Origin: Chalara sp. BL73
Lineage: Eukaryota; Ascomycota; Leotiomycetes; Helotiales
DNA length: 64,000 nucleotides
Assembly: GCA_918026815.1 (NCBI GenBank)
Contig: CAKJVC010000010.1
Coordinates: forward strand, 870,501 to 934,500
Direction of reading: 5' to 3'
The translations under genes and the position numbers were made by a program. Numbering within the stretch: the stretch's first letter is position 1; each line of letters starts with the position of its first letter. Below are positions 1 to 12,838 of this stretch, in pieces. The notes under the pieces were generated by a model that saw only the letters and a program-made list of their open reading frames with translations, was not told the DNA's origin and made no database searches.

Positions 1-372
1 AGCCCTATATGCTTAAGAGTGCGCTCACCGAAGCACAGCCTCTTGTGATATGCCACCTGAAATGCATCGCGGATATCGATAAGCCCGCAACGGAACACTT
101 GTGCTGTATGACCCTAGCTACATTCTGATGATAGTCCTTGGAGGATTGAAACATTGAACAAGATAGGAGAAAGAATATCAATACATCTCTGTATGTTGAA
201 ACAAAAAGTGGAAATGGCATACACGTGATCGCGGGGTGCTTTCCTTGAGCGTCATCAAAAGTCTCGTCCAACGTGAGAACCTCGCAAGAGAACAAGGATC
301 TTATGAGCTCACATTGAATCAATCACCTTGTCTCTTCAAGGTCCCCGAAGCTCCCAGTAATATATTGACAGC

Positions 373-1135
373 ATGACCGCACCCCTCAATTATGAGTCCT
401 CCGCGGGCACAAATAATCTTCAGATAACCAGCTCCGTTCCTTCAGAGGTCGCCCAATGTCTCCAAAATGCGCGCTTTGTATATGCTTTCTTTCCCTTCCT
501 GAGAGCTCAGTTAATGGTCACAGCTCCATCTTGCAACCTGCACAGATCTTTTTCCTCACGTCTCACTCATGAATTATACCTACCTCCCTTCGACACCGTA
601 CTCCTCCTCGCCAACTATCATAATGACCACCAACCCCTCCTCCAAAAAGACCCATAACCTGATTTCCAACCCACATGTCTCCCTCCTCGTTCATGACTGG
701 GTCTCGCATCGTCCACTTACAACCGCACGGCGTGGATCTACGGTCGAAAGAACGGGGTCTCCGCCCCCGGAAGCATCTAGGAGCTCGTTGGCGAATCTGC
801 TGCTGAATCTAAATACGAGCGCATTGAGCAGTATAAGCGTGACGATCAATGGCGATGCGCGGTTAGTGGATATGGGAACTGAGGAGGAAATGTATTATCG
901 GGAACAGCATCTAGACAATAATACGTTCTCAGAGGGAGAGGGTGGACAAAGGACATTGGGATCAGAAGGTCAAGAGGGTGATGGAGGAAGAGGCATATTT
1001 ATTGAGGGGGAGGAAGTCAGAGTCGTGGTGGTCAAGATTCGGGACGGGAGGGTATCAGACTGGAAGGGTGCAGTGAGGGATTGGTCGTTAGAAGAAAACA
1101 GCGAGGTGATAGTGAATGGAGACCGAAGATCATAA
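373..1135 (+). CDS. FMN-binding split-barrel (pyridoxamine 5'-phosphate oxidase-like) protein, YLR456W/YPR172W family
   Basis: Two exons, 373..477 and 524..1135, joined in phase 0 across a 46-nt intron (GTATAT...CAG), give 238 residues. The splice restores a continuous family sequence: ...QNARF followed by LHLATCTDLFPHVSLMNYTY. This strand (residues 35-55) and the following TIIMTTNPSSKKTHNL and NPHVSLLVHDW segments are hallmarks of the fungal PNPOx-like family related to yeast YLR456W. Members have an FMN-binding split beta-barrel fold; their reaction is not established. The C-terminal third has an acidic, Gly/Glu-rich loop (SEGEGGQRTLGSEGQEGDGG) and then a strand (EEVRVVVVKIRDGRVSDW) closing the barrel. 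I chose ATG 373 because it heads the only frame that splices into the domain. I am confident of the family and do not assign a substrate. Confidence 0.85.
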
Positions 1136-1208
1136 AAGAGTAATTGAATCTATGTTGCTCTGTGCAAGATACTTAAAATTATTCAGTGCCACATTGATAT
1201 TACATAGT

Positions 1209-2474
1209 TTATTCATCTCTTTGTAAACTGTGCTTGCCTCTTCCGATACGGTCTGCAAGGCCCATTTCTCCTGCCTTCCTATTCAGATTCATGGAAAACT
1301 CATCTCCATATTTGGACGACTTCGCTCGTGCTTTATCATCTGCTTCCTGAATCTCTTTCTCACGTGTTGTTATCGCCGCTAAACGCTTCCCTCGGTCCAC
1401 GTCCAAGCTGACTGCTGCTTCCTGCATCTCAGCTATTTTCCGTTCTCTTTCCCTTTCCCTGTCGGCGTCTGACGTGTTGTGTGCAACAGCACGCTTCTCT
1501 TTTTCTCCAGAACTTTGGCGTGACACTGTCGTTGTATAATTATCATGTCGTCGAGATCTCGGATGCTCACTATAGCGTCTCGAACCGTCCCTCTGGCGTT
1601 CCCTGGAATCGTCTCTGGCTCTGGGCGAATCATCTCTTCTCCGTTCTCTAGGTGTAGAGGACCGCCGTCGACGTTCTGACCTAGAATATTCCTCGGAATG
1701 TCTATGCTTTGTTGGCCTGCCATCCTCCAAATCGCCTCTTCGTCTACCATCATGTGGCGAGCCCCTCCCATGTGCGGACTCACATCTCCTATGCCTCCTC
1801 TCATCATCGTCTCTCCTTCTCCGCTTGTACCCTCGCTCTTCCTCAGAGTCCAAAGAATCTCTTCTCCTCCGTCTATGGTGTCGGTCGTCGTCGGAGTAAT
1901 CGTTTCGTTGACGATGATGCCGACGATGATGGTGACTCCGATGTCTCTTCTCCTTCACAGGCTCTTCCGCTTGTCCAGCCAAGGCAAGAAGTTGCCTTCT
2001 TTTGGCAGGATCATTCATCAGAGCCTCGTATGCCGCCTGTTCTTGTCTCTTGATCGCTAACATAGGATCCTCTCGTATCTTTAGAGCTGTGTCGCGTGCT
2101 GTATTTGCGGTTTGTAGGGCTGAAAGGTTTTGTTCACCAGCAGTTCTTTCCAAGGCCTTGTGCTCGTCGCCCTTGATCAACCCGTCGATTCTTCTTTTTC
2201 CAAGTAAATAGCCTTCCATTTCCTCCGTAGTCCCAGCCTGGCCACTTGATGGTCCTTGGTACATCCAATCCACGCGATCCACTCGCTTTCGACTCCCTGC
2301 TGCTTCTAGCTTTGCTTGTATTTCCTCCTTAGCTCTCTCCTCCTTCAGCTCCTTGATGCGCTGGTCGGTGCGCTTTCGCTCATCTAAGGCTTTCTTCTCC
2401 TCCTCCCACACCTTTTTCTGATTGCTCATGAGCACGGGGTGCCATGACTTTTTTAGATTTAGATCACCACCCAT
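1209..2474 (-). CDS. CWC25: Pre-mRNA-splicing factor CWC25
   Basis: Single-exon frame of 421 residues. The N-terminus [19 protein letters not shown], followed by [28 protein letters not shown], is the Cir_N/CWC25 signature and supports ATG at 2474. Next comes a conserved DWMYQGP segment near residue 70. The rest is mostly disordered and highly charged, with His/Arg/Ser/Asp-rich stretches at about residues 175-320 typical of spliceosomal proteins. A conserved C-terminus ([22 protein letters not shown]) binds the domain end in this family. In yeast, Cwc25 joins the spliceosome after Prp2 remodelling and promotes the first transesterification. The gene is transcribed away from CSN2 across a shared promoter of about 380 bp. 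Family assignment is very likely correct. Confidence 0.93.
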   Translation of the reverse strand: MGGDLNLKKSWHPVLMSNQKKVWEEEKKALDERKRTDQRIKELKEERAKEEIQAKLEAAGSRKRVDRVDWMYQGPSSGQAGTTEEMEGYLLGKRRIDGLIKGDEHKALERTAGEQNLSALQTANTARDTALKIREDPMLAIKRQEQAAYEALMNDPAKRRQLLALAGQAEEPVKEKRHRSHHHRRHHRQRNDYSDDDRHHRRRRRDSLDSEEERGYKRRRRDDDERRHRRCESAHGRGSPHDGRRRGDLEDGRPTKHRHSEEYSRSERRRRSSTPRERRRDDSPRARDDSRERQRDGSRRYSEHPRSRRHDNYTTTVSRQSSGEKEKRAVAHNTSDADRERERERKIAEMQEAAVSLDVDRGKRLAAITTREKEIQEADDKARAKSSKYGDEFSMNLNRKAGEMGLADRIGRGKHSLQRDE

Positions 2475-2854
2475 CTTGACGGTGTTTGATGCTGAGCGGA
2501 CGTAAGATAACTATTTGCTTAGACAGCATGAATGTAGGAATTACCACCTAATATTTCGCAAGTTTGCTGGAACAGTGCTGCGGCTTGAGTTGGTTGTTTC
2601 CCAGGTTGGAGAACGGGAGGCATAATTCATGGGAGGAGTGAGATCTGAAACTTAGGCGAGCTAGCCTATCAAAGACTAGTGCAGTTCGATAAGGCTACGG
2701 CCCCACCGTCGTGGGAGCCTTGGAGAATAAGCTCAAGCTTCTACCAAACAACTCCAACAACGATATATTTCCACGCTCTTGTTGTATTTGATAACTGCGA
2801 GCTCGAGACTCTTGCCTCAGCCAAAGTCTTTACGCTACAAATTTTGCAATCAAA
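2475..2854. promoter_or_regulatory. Divergent promoter between CWC25 and CSN2
   Basis: This 380-bp interval separates two head-to-head start codons, so it must hold both core promoters and both 5' leaders. There is no consensus TATA box near either start. The CSN2-proximal part is pyrimidine-rich with CAAT-like stretches (for example TTTGCAATCAAAATG just before the CSN2 start). Co-regulation of the two genes is an inference from spacing only. Confidence 0.5.
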
Positions 2855-4464
2855 ATGTCTGACGATGGTGATTTCATGCAAGATTCGGATCAAGATGGGT
2901 CTGTTATCCTCAAATCAACTTTGGCAGCAAACTAACTTGAGTAGTTTTGACTTTGAATACGAGGACGACGATGACCAAGAGGTTGGTGACGCAGATGTCG
3001 ATATTGAAAACAAATACTATAACGCAAAGCAAATGAAGGCCACCGAGCCAGAAGCTGCCATTGAGGAGTTTCTAGGCATACCGGCCTTGGAGGAGGACAA
3101 GGGCGAATGGGGATTCAAAGGGCTGAAGCAAGCTATCAAACTGGAGTATAAACTAGGACATTATGAAAAGGTTGGTGGATTTATGAATTTTACATATAAG
3201 AAAGATGTCTGACCGGTCAAAGGCTGTCGAGCATTACACCGAACTCCTCACCTATGTCAAGAATGCCGTCACCAGGAATTACTCTGAAAAATCTATCAAC
3301 TCTATCCTCGATTATATCGAAAAGGGATCTGATAGTCCAGAGGCTAATCGCTGTATGGAGGAGTTTTACTCGAAAACTCTGATATCATTCCAAACGACAA
3401 ACAACGAACGCCTATGGCTCAAGACCAATATCAAGCTTGTAAAGCTTTTCTTGGATCGCAAAGAATATGGTCCTGTTGTAAAGAAGTTGCGGGAGCTACA
3501 TAAGGTTTGTGAGAAAGAAGATGGCTCGGATGACCCCGCGAAAGGCACACAATCCTTGGAAATCTATGCACTGGAGATCCAGATGTATGCCGAGACCAAA
3601 AACAACAAGCAACTCAAACGCCTGTATGAACGAGCCTTAAAGGTAAAGTCAGCTGTTCCTCATCCAAAGATTATGGGCATTATCCGGGAGTGTGGAGGGA
3701 AGATGCATATGAGTGAAGAGAACTGGAAGGATGCGCAAAGCGATTTCTTTGAGTCGTTCCGCAATTATGACGAGGCTGGCTCTTTGCAGAGAATACAGGT
3801 TCTCAAATACCTTGTCCTGACTACAATGCTGATGAAATCAACCATCAATCCATTCGAATCTCAAGAAACGAAGCCGTATAAAAATGATCCACGTATCACG
3901 GCCATGCAAGAGCTCGTTGACGCATACCAAAGGGACGATATCAACCACTACGAGTATGTTCTGAATAATCATAAAGACCTTCTCGAAGATCCATTTATTG
4001 CCGAGAATATCGACGAAGTTACTCGCAACATGCGGACCAAGGCAGTCCTCAAGCTGATCGCACCGTATACCCGCTTCAACCTCAAGTTTATCGCCAAAGC
4101 GCTTAAAATCCCTATTGCCGAAGTCCAGGACATCCTCGGCTTTCTGATCGTAGACAAGAAGGTGAATGGCAAGATCAATCAACAGGATGGCACTGTAGAA
4201 ATTGCCGATGACAGAGATAAGGAACGGTTGCGTGCGATACAGGAGTGGACTGATGCGATAGGAACACTATACCACACGGTTTTTACGGACGGAGATGGCT
4301 TCAAGGTGTCGGAACAGCAGATGCTGCCAGGCCTGGATAATTCACTAGACTTTCATGGCGCATCAAGTTTCGGTCCTGGTGGTATGATGGGCGGTGGACG
4401 TGGTGGGAAACCGAAGGCAGGGCGGGGCAGGAGAGGAGGTGGTTTGGGAATAGGAATGGCATGA
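2855..4464 (+). CDS. csn2: COP9 signalosome complex subunit 2 (PCI-domain protein)
   Basis: Three exons: 2855..2898, 2945..3170, 3223..4464, giving 503 residues. Start ATG 2855 yields MSDDGDFMQDSDQD, then intron 1 (46 nt, GTCTGT...TAG) joins to GFDFEYEDDDDQEVGD, the acidic CSN2 N-terminus. Intron 2 (52 nt, weak GTTGGT donor) joins YKLGHYEK to AVEHYTELLTYVKNAVTRNYSEKSIN, a signature of the family. Helical TPR-like repeats fill residues 60-300. A PCI/winged-helix domain follows (TRFNLKFIAKALKIPIAEVQDILGFLIVDKKVNGKINQ). CSN2 is a scaffold of the COP9 signalosome that contacts the cullin-RING ligase during deneddylation, in nucleus and cytosol. The last 30 residues are Gly/Arg-rich (MMGGGRGGKPKAGRGRRGGG), a variable fungal tail. 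The weak second donor is the only splice call I would verify. Confidence 0.93.
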
Positions 4465-7404
4465 GTGGCTGGTGAGTCTGCCACTGGAAAATTTTGCTCA
4501 GGCTATACGAAGGTACATAGCGAGGGGAGGAAGTATAGGCTTCACCAGACGGCATCACATACCTGCATAAATAATGCAGCATTGGGGGATTAGATGCTTC
4601 GTCTACGGGAGGTCCGAATGGCGCATAAGGATAGATAGATTCCATCGTCCTCTGCCATACAGGAAGCATCGCATTAGAAATGCAGGTCATCGCTGATTGA
4701 CAATACACTTTACGGAATATACCTCAATTCCATATCACTTTCTCTTGATAGGCAAGTATTGATACTATAAGACGGGTGCTTGATCTTCCCTTGCCCACAT
4801 CCGATGCGCTGCAAGCCGCTGGTTGGCCGCCCCTCTCCAGGAAACACAGGACCGACTGGCCACGACATGCTGCAATAGCAAATCCTTCTGCACCAAGCAT
4901 CGTCATTTCCGCTGCCCCTGAGGGCCTCGCGTAGAGACGAGGTTTTCTCTCCAGCTTAGTCGCGTTACCAGTGGCCCGGAGCGAAATGGTATCTCTTCCC
5001 CATCCCCTGTCCACACCATCCCAATGTCTCCTTACCCTTCAAGCATAGTTTTTGGTAAACTACGGGAGCCCAACCTTCTTTTCGAAGCTTATTCACTTGT
5101 GTTCTCCTTGGGTCATTTATTTCGGTTTCTTTTTGCACTGGCAGTTTTTCACCCTAACCGTTGACTGAGAATTAATCCTTTACCCTCCCCATGCTCTGAA
5201 GTGCTGGGTACCCCTTGGTCAAATCTGGAACCCTACTTCCCCGGCGACGCACAGGCTTCCCGGGGTTTTTGGATTTCGGCGCTAATTCAAGCTGCGGAAG
5301 AGCCTGCCTGGGTGAGCCGTCCCGCCCATTCCTTGCTCCCGTTTCTGGCGTTGGTTGTCACCATTCACAAGGCCGATGCGGGCGCGCCTTGTGCATGTTC
5401 GCTGTCAACTATGAACTGGGGTTTGCTTGATGCCACGCCGTACTAGGGGTGTTTGGTCGAGCTTCCTCGAGGATGCAGAGAAAAAAAAATTATTGCTTTG
5501 GCTACACAAAATGGAGCCTCTTACGGTAGAGTAATCTCGGCCAAGGGCCGTAGACCCTATTGGCACGGTTGCATCAAGAGATTGAGTGCATGAGAGGTCT
5601 GGGCACAGGTTAACAGCGATGCCGTCGTGGCTTGCAGTGATGGACTACAACATCGTATCGAGAGATTATGTTTCAAGTCTCAGATGTGATGATCGAACAT
5701 AGATGCGAACTTGACGCACTGACGATATCCTATATTCAGCTCACAGACACCGAGAAATCTTTTCAGTATACAGAAATGGGCAGGTGAGGGCAATTAAATG
5801 AGGGGAAGCTGCAGCCAACCGCCAAACGGCACATAATGATTATTACTAGATAAGCTATATGGCGAGCAACGAATCCTTATGTCTGGACCCCATCGCGATC
5901 CAGAGAGTCGGACACCACTTGGGGTCCGTTGAAGCTGACAATTAATCGTCATCATTTTTGGGGTGGTAGAGTAAGACATGGTACGATCTTGATTCGATAG
6001 CCATTTGGATGTGATCTATCAGAACGCCACGCAGTTCTGTAGCAGAAAGTTGGGGAGAACAGACGCCATACACGCGCGGTAGGTGCAGTTTCAATGTTTG
6101 TTGGCTGGAGAGCTGGATCATGCTAAAGTAAGTGGAGAACGAGACGAAATAAGACTGGACGATCATGGGCTTGTGGCCCATCTGAACTTGCACTCAATGT
6201 GATCATGAGCTTGCTGCTGTAGCTGGTAAGACTGAATAATGTGTCTGGGTACAAAGGTCCAAGGTAGCTGCGAACACAACTCTTCTAGACGCATCTATCG
6301 CCTTTGTATAGGATTGTTGTGTTTTGGCAGATGTGAAGCCCAAAGGCGACGCCGACCCTGGCATGGAGAATCAGTGGCGAGGGTTAGCTTTCTAATAGAG
6401 CATTCTTGTCATGTCTCTCTCCTCGACAGCCGCACATGGGACCAGTTTTGAGGTACGGGACAGTACTTGCCCCCCATTCTTGTGGCTGTTGTAGACTTGC
6501 ACTTCGATGACCACCACGCACTTGGCCGTCTATATGACTCTCAATGATAATACCGTAACAGTACCCCTCCCGTCTCGTCATTCAGATTGTACTTTGCACC
6601 TAGACCAGGCGTAAAATTGGGTATCTCCGCTAGCAGCATCCTGCCCTCTTGCTCCTCAGACTTCCTTGCCCACATCCACTAACGCCTCTGCCTTCGGGAA
6701 AGCACATGTTCTGATATTACCACTGTGAAGTGATTGACACTGAGCGTCTCGCTCCCGAGTTACTAAATTTGTTGAGCGGAGTTGTTGTTTCGATAAACCG
6801 GAACGACGCAGGAAGAGTGGGGCAAGCACACGTCTGAGTACATAGTCAAGGCCAGAGCCATATAGCGGCCATAAACATAGCCATATCGATTTTGTACAAA
6901 CGGCGCAGGAAAAGGACCGTCCACGGCCACCGGTCCCATGTGCAGCTGCTTTCTGGCTGAAGTGTTTTTGTTAAAGCACCCGAGATCGCGCGAATCGCTT
7001 GACTGGAAGGACTACAGGGGCTGGTGAGCTTTGACCATTGAGAGCAGTTGAAGCCGACAGTTGGAGTTTGAGGTGAAGGCTTGGTATTGGTATGGTATGT
7101 ATGCCAGCTGCATATGAAGTCGAGACATATATCTGAAGATCAATTGCAGAGGCAGAGCAGCAGAAGTAGAGAAGAAGAAGTACGGTGAAGAGAAGCTGTT
7201 GACTCCTGAAAAGATCTATAAGCGTGCTACCAGGGCACCTTCCCCTCTCTCAATCCCTATTTATCCTCTGCAATAAGAAGGCGTTGCACCGTTGCACAGC
7301 GCATACCTACTCTCGTTGTACGAAAAAAAAAGCTCCGTCGAGAAGCTTCACCAGCAGTAGCTGCATAACGGCGCCGCGAGATCTCTCGCAGCCTCGGACT
7401 TTGG
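4465..7404. other. Intergenic stretch, no gene recognised
   Basis: About 2.9 kb between CSN2 and the otubain gene. Open frames here are short (under 100 codons), overlap on both strands and match nothing I recognise. The last 300 bp before 7405 contain a purine-rich tract (around 7145-7200, AGCAGCAGAAGTAGAGAAGAAG) and a nine-A run at 7324, which probably belong to the otubain 5' leader. I saw no tRNA, transposon ends or long repeats. Confidence 0.6.
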
Positions 7405-9415
7405 ATGGAAGAAGGAATGTTCCAACCACAACCTACACCAATCTCTCCTTTTTCTTATGGAGTAGCATCTCCCATCATCACCTTTCCTGGATTTCAACCA
7501 GCTCCTGGAGCTACTGTTGCGGAGACTGGGGGTCTTGGTGGTGTTGGTGTTGGTGCTGGCATCGGTCGTGCACCTGTTTTCCGCGATCCAGTTTTCTCGC
7601 CCGTCAACGCCAACGCCAACGCGAATCCAAACGGGAGAGCCCTGAATTTTAATAATACCACCGTGGGTCGACCATACAACATGGCAGGCAACGACCTGGA
7701 AGAACAGCAGCGTCTAGCCAGGGAGTATCAGGCACCACTAGAGGTACATCTGTGTGACAGTAAGATGAGAGCATATTGCTGATCTATGACAGGGTCCATT
7801 GGTGGGGGAGAAGAAGAGCAGCCAGGCCATTACAGAGGAATACGCAAAGGCAGACCCTATCTATATCGCAAAGACAGCTGTAGGTTGACCTCGCAGACAC
7901 CAATTCGGACTACGCTGACAACGCTCTGTCTGTAGGCTTTGCCAGAAAGGTATTCTCACTATCGGCCTATACTTGGAGATGGAAACTGTGGATGGCGGGG
8001 TAGGCTTTCCCCACAACCTCATGGAAGACCCCTTTGCGCAACGTGCACTCCGAACGATTGACAATCAACTTACAATCTGTTCATTTCAACCGCTAACGGG
8101 TTGCATAGCTGTCGCTTTCGCGTATTTCGAAACCTTACTATGGCTCGGGGACAAGACAAAGTTGGAGAGCGAGCTGGCCCGCTTGATCTCTATGAACAAC
8201 TTCATCTCATCAGTTGGTGGTCATGACCTTGGCATATTTGAAGACTTTGCGGAAGAGACATTTGAATTATTGCGGGGCTTGATAGCTCTATGGGGAAACT
8301 CTACGGCAGCAGAAGAGCTACTTGTTTCCCGGTTCAACGGTGATGCATCACCAAACATCATTTACCATATGCGTTTGTTAGCCTCGACGACTTTTAAATC
8401 GAATATTCCCCTATATGAGAATTTTATACCAGAGGGTGGGGTGCAGGAGTTCATTCGGGAGCTCGAGGCTTTGAGCACGGAAATTGATCACCTAGGAATA
8501 ACACTCCTCATCGATGCTCTAACAAAGCCCGCTGGGCTCGCTGTGGAGATCGTCTATCTGGACCGAAGTGAAGGAACCCAAGTCAACTCTCACACTTACC
8601 AAGATGAGGATGAAAACGGAGTGCCACTCAATCCTATGGGACCCATTATTCACCTTCTCTACCGACCTAGTCACTACGACATTCTCTACAAAGATGGAGC
8701 GTCCTACTCTTCACAACCAATTTCCACCACTGCTCACAATTCAAACATCCAAGTCAATCGAGCAACAAACTTTAGCCAAAGGCATATAATACAAAATACG
8801 ATACCCAACTTTTCCAATATCAATGTTGACGACATGAATCTTCTTTTCAGCATCCCAGGATTCTGCCCGCCACCCTCATCCCATCATGGCTTCCCATCAC
8901 AATATTCTGGAATTGAGCAGACTTACGCCTCCTCTCCGATCTCGGCTTCTGTTTCCCCTGGCCCATCCATAGCTAACTCCTCGGCCACATCGAATCTATC
9001 GGTGTCTACCAATTTTACTCAACAGCCATCTGCGCTGACAACTCCGACTCTCAACACACCACATTCGTCCCACTCACCACTTGCCACGTTTCCTCCTACC
9101 CAATTACCAATCCATACGCAAAATTTGCCACAATCTCAACAAATACGGCCATCATTACCTCCACACTCATCCATTTCTTCACACTCTTCAGACATTGTAT
9201 CGACCCTTTCTGCGAATTCCAGTTTCCGTCCGAGTAAATATGAATGGGAAGCCATTGCCGATTGGCAGGAAGGTCCAGTAACCTTCCAGACCAGTACATT
9301 TAAGAATAGCCACTATAACACCGCCCATTACAACAACCCAAATTTCCAACCTGAGGAGTGGAGCCCTGATTGTGAGGAAGCAGTGAGCATTAGCGGACGT
9401 AAGAGAAGTCACTGA
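7405..9415 (+). CDS. Ubiquitin thioesterase, otubain family (peptidase C65)
   Basis: Four exons: 7405..7743, 7793..7879, 7936..7999, 8109..9415, giving 598 residues. Exon 3 ends in the catalytic loop and splices onto exon 4 to read GDGNCGWRAVAFAYFE, so Asp157 and Cys160 are the predicted catalytic Asp and nucleophile. The catalytic His lies in HYDILY (His352). The enzyme should cleave ubiquitin from conjugates in cytosol and nucleus, as OTUB1 does. The domain occupies about residues 120-360. The N-terminal 110 residues are Pro/Gly/Asn-rich (NANANANPNG). The last 240 residues are a Ser/Thr/Pro/Gln/Asn-rich low-complexity tail, so the protein is about twice the size of human OTUB1. Intron 3 (109 nt) lies inside the Cys loop codons. 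Catalytic core is secure; linkage specificity cannot be read. Confidence 0.92.
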
Positions 9416-11729
9416 GTAGTCTCATATGTTGCCGGTGACGATAAAATGTAGTCATTGAGAGATCAACATGCATAGGTTACACAAAGAATTTTTATTGAGC
9501 ATTGGGAGGCATTTTAAAAGCCAAATTACTTGATTCAAAGAGACAAGACGATATGATGAATTCATATATTCACGACCTGGGATGACGAGACGATGGCGAA
9601 AATATGGAGCTGGCATTGATTTTACTCCTTTTTTTTAGCCTGGACTGCATCAATTCATTTGCATGGTTTTTCTATCTTCCGTTTAATTGTGCTCTATTGT
9701 TTGTGTAGCGAACGAATACCATGGCGGTAATACTTATTGCATTTTACAATGAGAGAAGAAAGCACTTGTCATGTGCAACATGTGGTATTAATGCGTCACT
9801 GTCAGATAGACATCAAATTGAAAACAGCTTTCCTCTCAACCTCATTCCTTTAAGTCTCAAGTCTTTTTTATCCCTTTATACAGCGATCTACCGCATCCTC
9901 GGTCTAGTCTGACCCGAAGGCGTCGTATAGCCTGGTTTCCTTTGCCAGCTTCATCCATTGCCTCGTAAGCTTAAGATCCACTCTGCTTCATAAGCAACCT
10001 TCGTGTATCAAACTTAAGTCATATGAACTTTATATACATGAGTTGTTGAACCTCATTGATTTACCAGGCCTTGTCGCTACTCTGTCCCTTCCCCACGCCC
10101 GACTCTGCGTTCTGTAACAGATGCCCCCTTTCAACGTCTATTTCTCTTCCACTTATCAACCCTAGCTTTTATAAACTTTTAAACAATGCTGCTACTGGGT
10201 ATAAAGTAAGCTGTTTCCCTCGGTGGATGGATTTGAGGGCTTGATTCACGGCATATCATTTAGCTGACAACATAAATTCAATCACAAAACGGCGTATTGT
10301 CTATTTTAATTCCCCAAAGCTGATGCCAGAGACATCATTGGTGAATACGGTTCTAATATTTTAACTTACGTATCAAACGCCTAATATAAAGGCAAAGTCT
10401 TCTACCCAAAGACTTCACAATTACGTTTATGAAATTCCTCAAAATCCGTTGGCCTTCCTCCAACCACCAGAACATAAGAGCATTTTAACTTTCAAACAAA
10501 ACCTCGGAGATATTACAATATCTTCCAAACCAACATGTCTTCCCAGAACGCAATCTATTTCTCGATATCGGATGCTTTACGGAGAGCTAACCCTTTCTGG
10601 AGCAAGTAATCTGAAGCTGAATCTGATATTCGGTACTGATACGAAGGCAGTTTGACATCCGGCTCGCCGGCGAAACCCATTCCGGCCATCGAAAGCCTGC
10701 CACAACATTGAAGCTAATCAATCCAGGCTCAGCCTTGGTACACCGGAAGTCATACACCCCTGGAACCAATTTGGACTTCACATGAGCATGGCTATCTACA
10801 CTCATCCAATTCTATATCACCCTTGTTTATTTAGAGAGTTATAGTTGAATGGTCACAGCCTTGGAACCTGGACTGTCAATGGCATCTATTACCTTCTCGT
10901 TGAAATTGGAGTTCGAAAGGATTCTGCTAAACTTGTGTCTGCGGACATTGGACGTGCGGAGGACGCGGACTTTACAGCAGCTAAACTCCAGGGAAGTACC
11001 AAGGCATCATTAAAATCATGCCAATTTAGTATATGGATAGGTCAGGGCAGAGGAACTGTAGTATTGGTCGCGTTGACCTTACAATTTTATATGTACTCTT
11101 AAAGAGCCAACGATGCAGCATAAGATAGCTACTGCTAATTTAACATATTAGAAGCATTAATTTTCTTCTAAAAAATATTTCATCTAGTGATCTTCTGTCT
11201 AGAATATTTTTTGTTATTTCCAGCATGTGAAATACGAAGCTTTCTATATGATGAACTCATATGTAAATTAGCATTAGAAGCGCCTGGATCGCTCGCTAAG
11301 GGTAATGCACCAACGATGGGTCGGTATGTTTTGCAGTGAGAGCCTGCTCTTGTGTGTGACAGATGCGAACAGAATGCTGTGGCATATTAGCCATGGTTGG
11401 CAGTAGTTATTGAGCTGGGAACTACAAACCTGTGCAATTGGACAATGCACTTGCTTCTAGTGGATTAGCCTCTATAGCCATTGACGCGTTTTGGAGTATT
11501 TGCTTGGTAATCACAGCTACAAGGTAGATTTAAGGCTAAGCCTCCCGCCTTTAGTGCTGAATAAGGACCTTACCAAAGCAAAGTCAGCATCGAGACCTCC
11601 ACAACACTGAAAACATCACCAAATATGACGAGGTCATCCACTTGTATAAGTATTATTTCCAAGCATTAAGTAATTCTCCATCTTCTCCAATCCTCTCCAA
11701 GCTTCCAGTCGATTGTCAAAAGTCTATAT
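9416..11729. other. Intergenic stretch with a short coding-like patch near 10.5-11.1 kb
   Basis: About 2.3 kb between otubain and pirin, AT-rich in places (9600-9700, 11150-11250). The only coding-like signal is at 10530-11100: a minus-strand frame (10805 to 10587) reading VPGVYDFRCTKAEPGLISF, and a plus-strand frame (10845-11102) reading YYLLVEIGVRKDSAKLVSAD. They lie on opposite strands, and I could not join either into a gene model. I recognise no family and annotate no gene here. Confidence 0.45.
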
Positions 11730-12838
11730 ATGAAGCTATTCCTTCTGTCCAGTACGATTTTCATCGCTTCAATTTCAGTGTATTTTTCTACCCCGCTTCA
11801 CGAACTATTTCAATATCTGAGATATCACTACTCACCAAGTATAACACCAATTGTTACAGAGGAATCAATAGTTAAGACGCCTTCATTACCAGAGCCCATG
11901 GGCACATTATCTGCCATAAAAAATACCATGTCCAAAGCTCTTTCCCACGCCAAAATCGTGCCCCGCCGCTCGAACGACAGAGGGCATGCGGACCATGGAT
12001 GGCTGAATACATACCACACCTTCTCCTTCGCAAACTACTATGATCCCAAATTCCAAAGCTTTGGAAATTTGCGTGTTCTTAATGAAGATCGTGTCGATGC
12101 TGGACAAGGATTTCCTACACATCCTCATCGAGACGCTGAGATCTTTAGCTATATCTTGAGTGGCGAGTTGACGCACAGAGATAGCATGATTCAAAAAGGC
12201 GAGGAGGGAAATGAAGGAGACGACTTCTATCGGATGAAGCGAGGGGACGTGCAATTCACTACGGGTGGAACAGGTATGCAGATCGACTTCCTATTCTTAA
12301 TCTTGACAAATACTGACCTAATATAGGAATTGCCCACTCAGAACAGAACGAATCGAAGGAACAGGTGCACTTCCTGCAAATTTGGGCTCTGCCTTGGGCA
12401 CGAGGCCTAACACCACGATACCACACAAGAACGTTTTCTGAGGATGCTAAACGCGCCGCATTCCTGCCCATCCTTTCGCCTCTGAAAGCAGGGCGTGGTG
12501 CCTCGGCAGCAGAGGAAAAGGAAGCCGAGCCGACCCTACCAGAGACAATTCCAATACACGCCGATTTTGTCATGGCAGCTGGCATAATCGGAGTTGACAA
12601 GCGGTTCAAGTGGACTGTGGGAGGAAGTGCAACAAAGAAAACAACAGGACGAAATGTTTACATCCATCTCCCGATGTGCAAAGGTGGATCTGCAAAAATT
12701 AGATTGGATGGAAGAGAGGATGCAGTTTTGGGAGAGGGAGATGGCGCTTTTGTGACCAATGTAAATGCTGGCGATGTGTTGAGCTTCGAAAGTATAGGAG
12801 AGGCAGAAGCTGAGGTGGTCGTGTTGGATAGTGATTAG
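11730..12838 (+). CDS. Pirin-family (bicupin) protein with N-terminal hydrophobic extension
   Basis: Two exons, 11730..12273 and 12327..12838, splice in phase 1 (TGGTG then IAHSEQNE) over a 53-nt intron with a CTGACCTAATATAG end, giving 351 residues. The pirin N-domain signature is clear: DHGWLNTYHTFSFANYYDP, GFPTHPHRDAEIFSYILSGE, then a Gly-rich strand QFTTGGTGIAHSEQN. His residues in HPH and HSE are the expected metal ligands. The C-terminal cupin half follows (IHLPMCKGGSAKIRLDG). Pirins are iron-binding proteins; some have quercetinase activity, and human pirin is a nuclear cofactor. The first 56 residues precede the usual start (MGTLSAIKN, ATG 11899) and begin with a hydrophobic stretch (LFLLSSTIFIASISVYF). 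They could be a membrane anchor or targeting signal, or 11899 may be the true start. The function of this copy is not determined. Confidence 0.88.
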
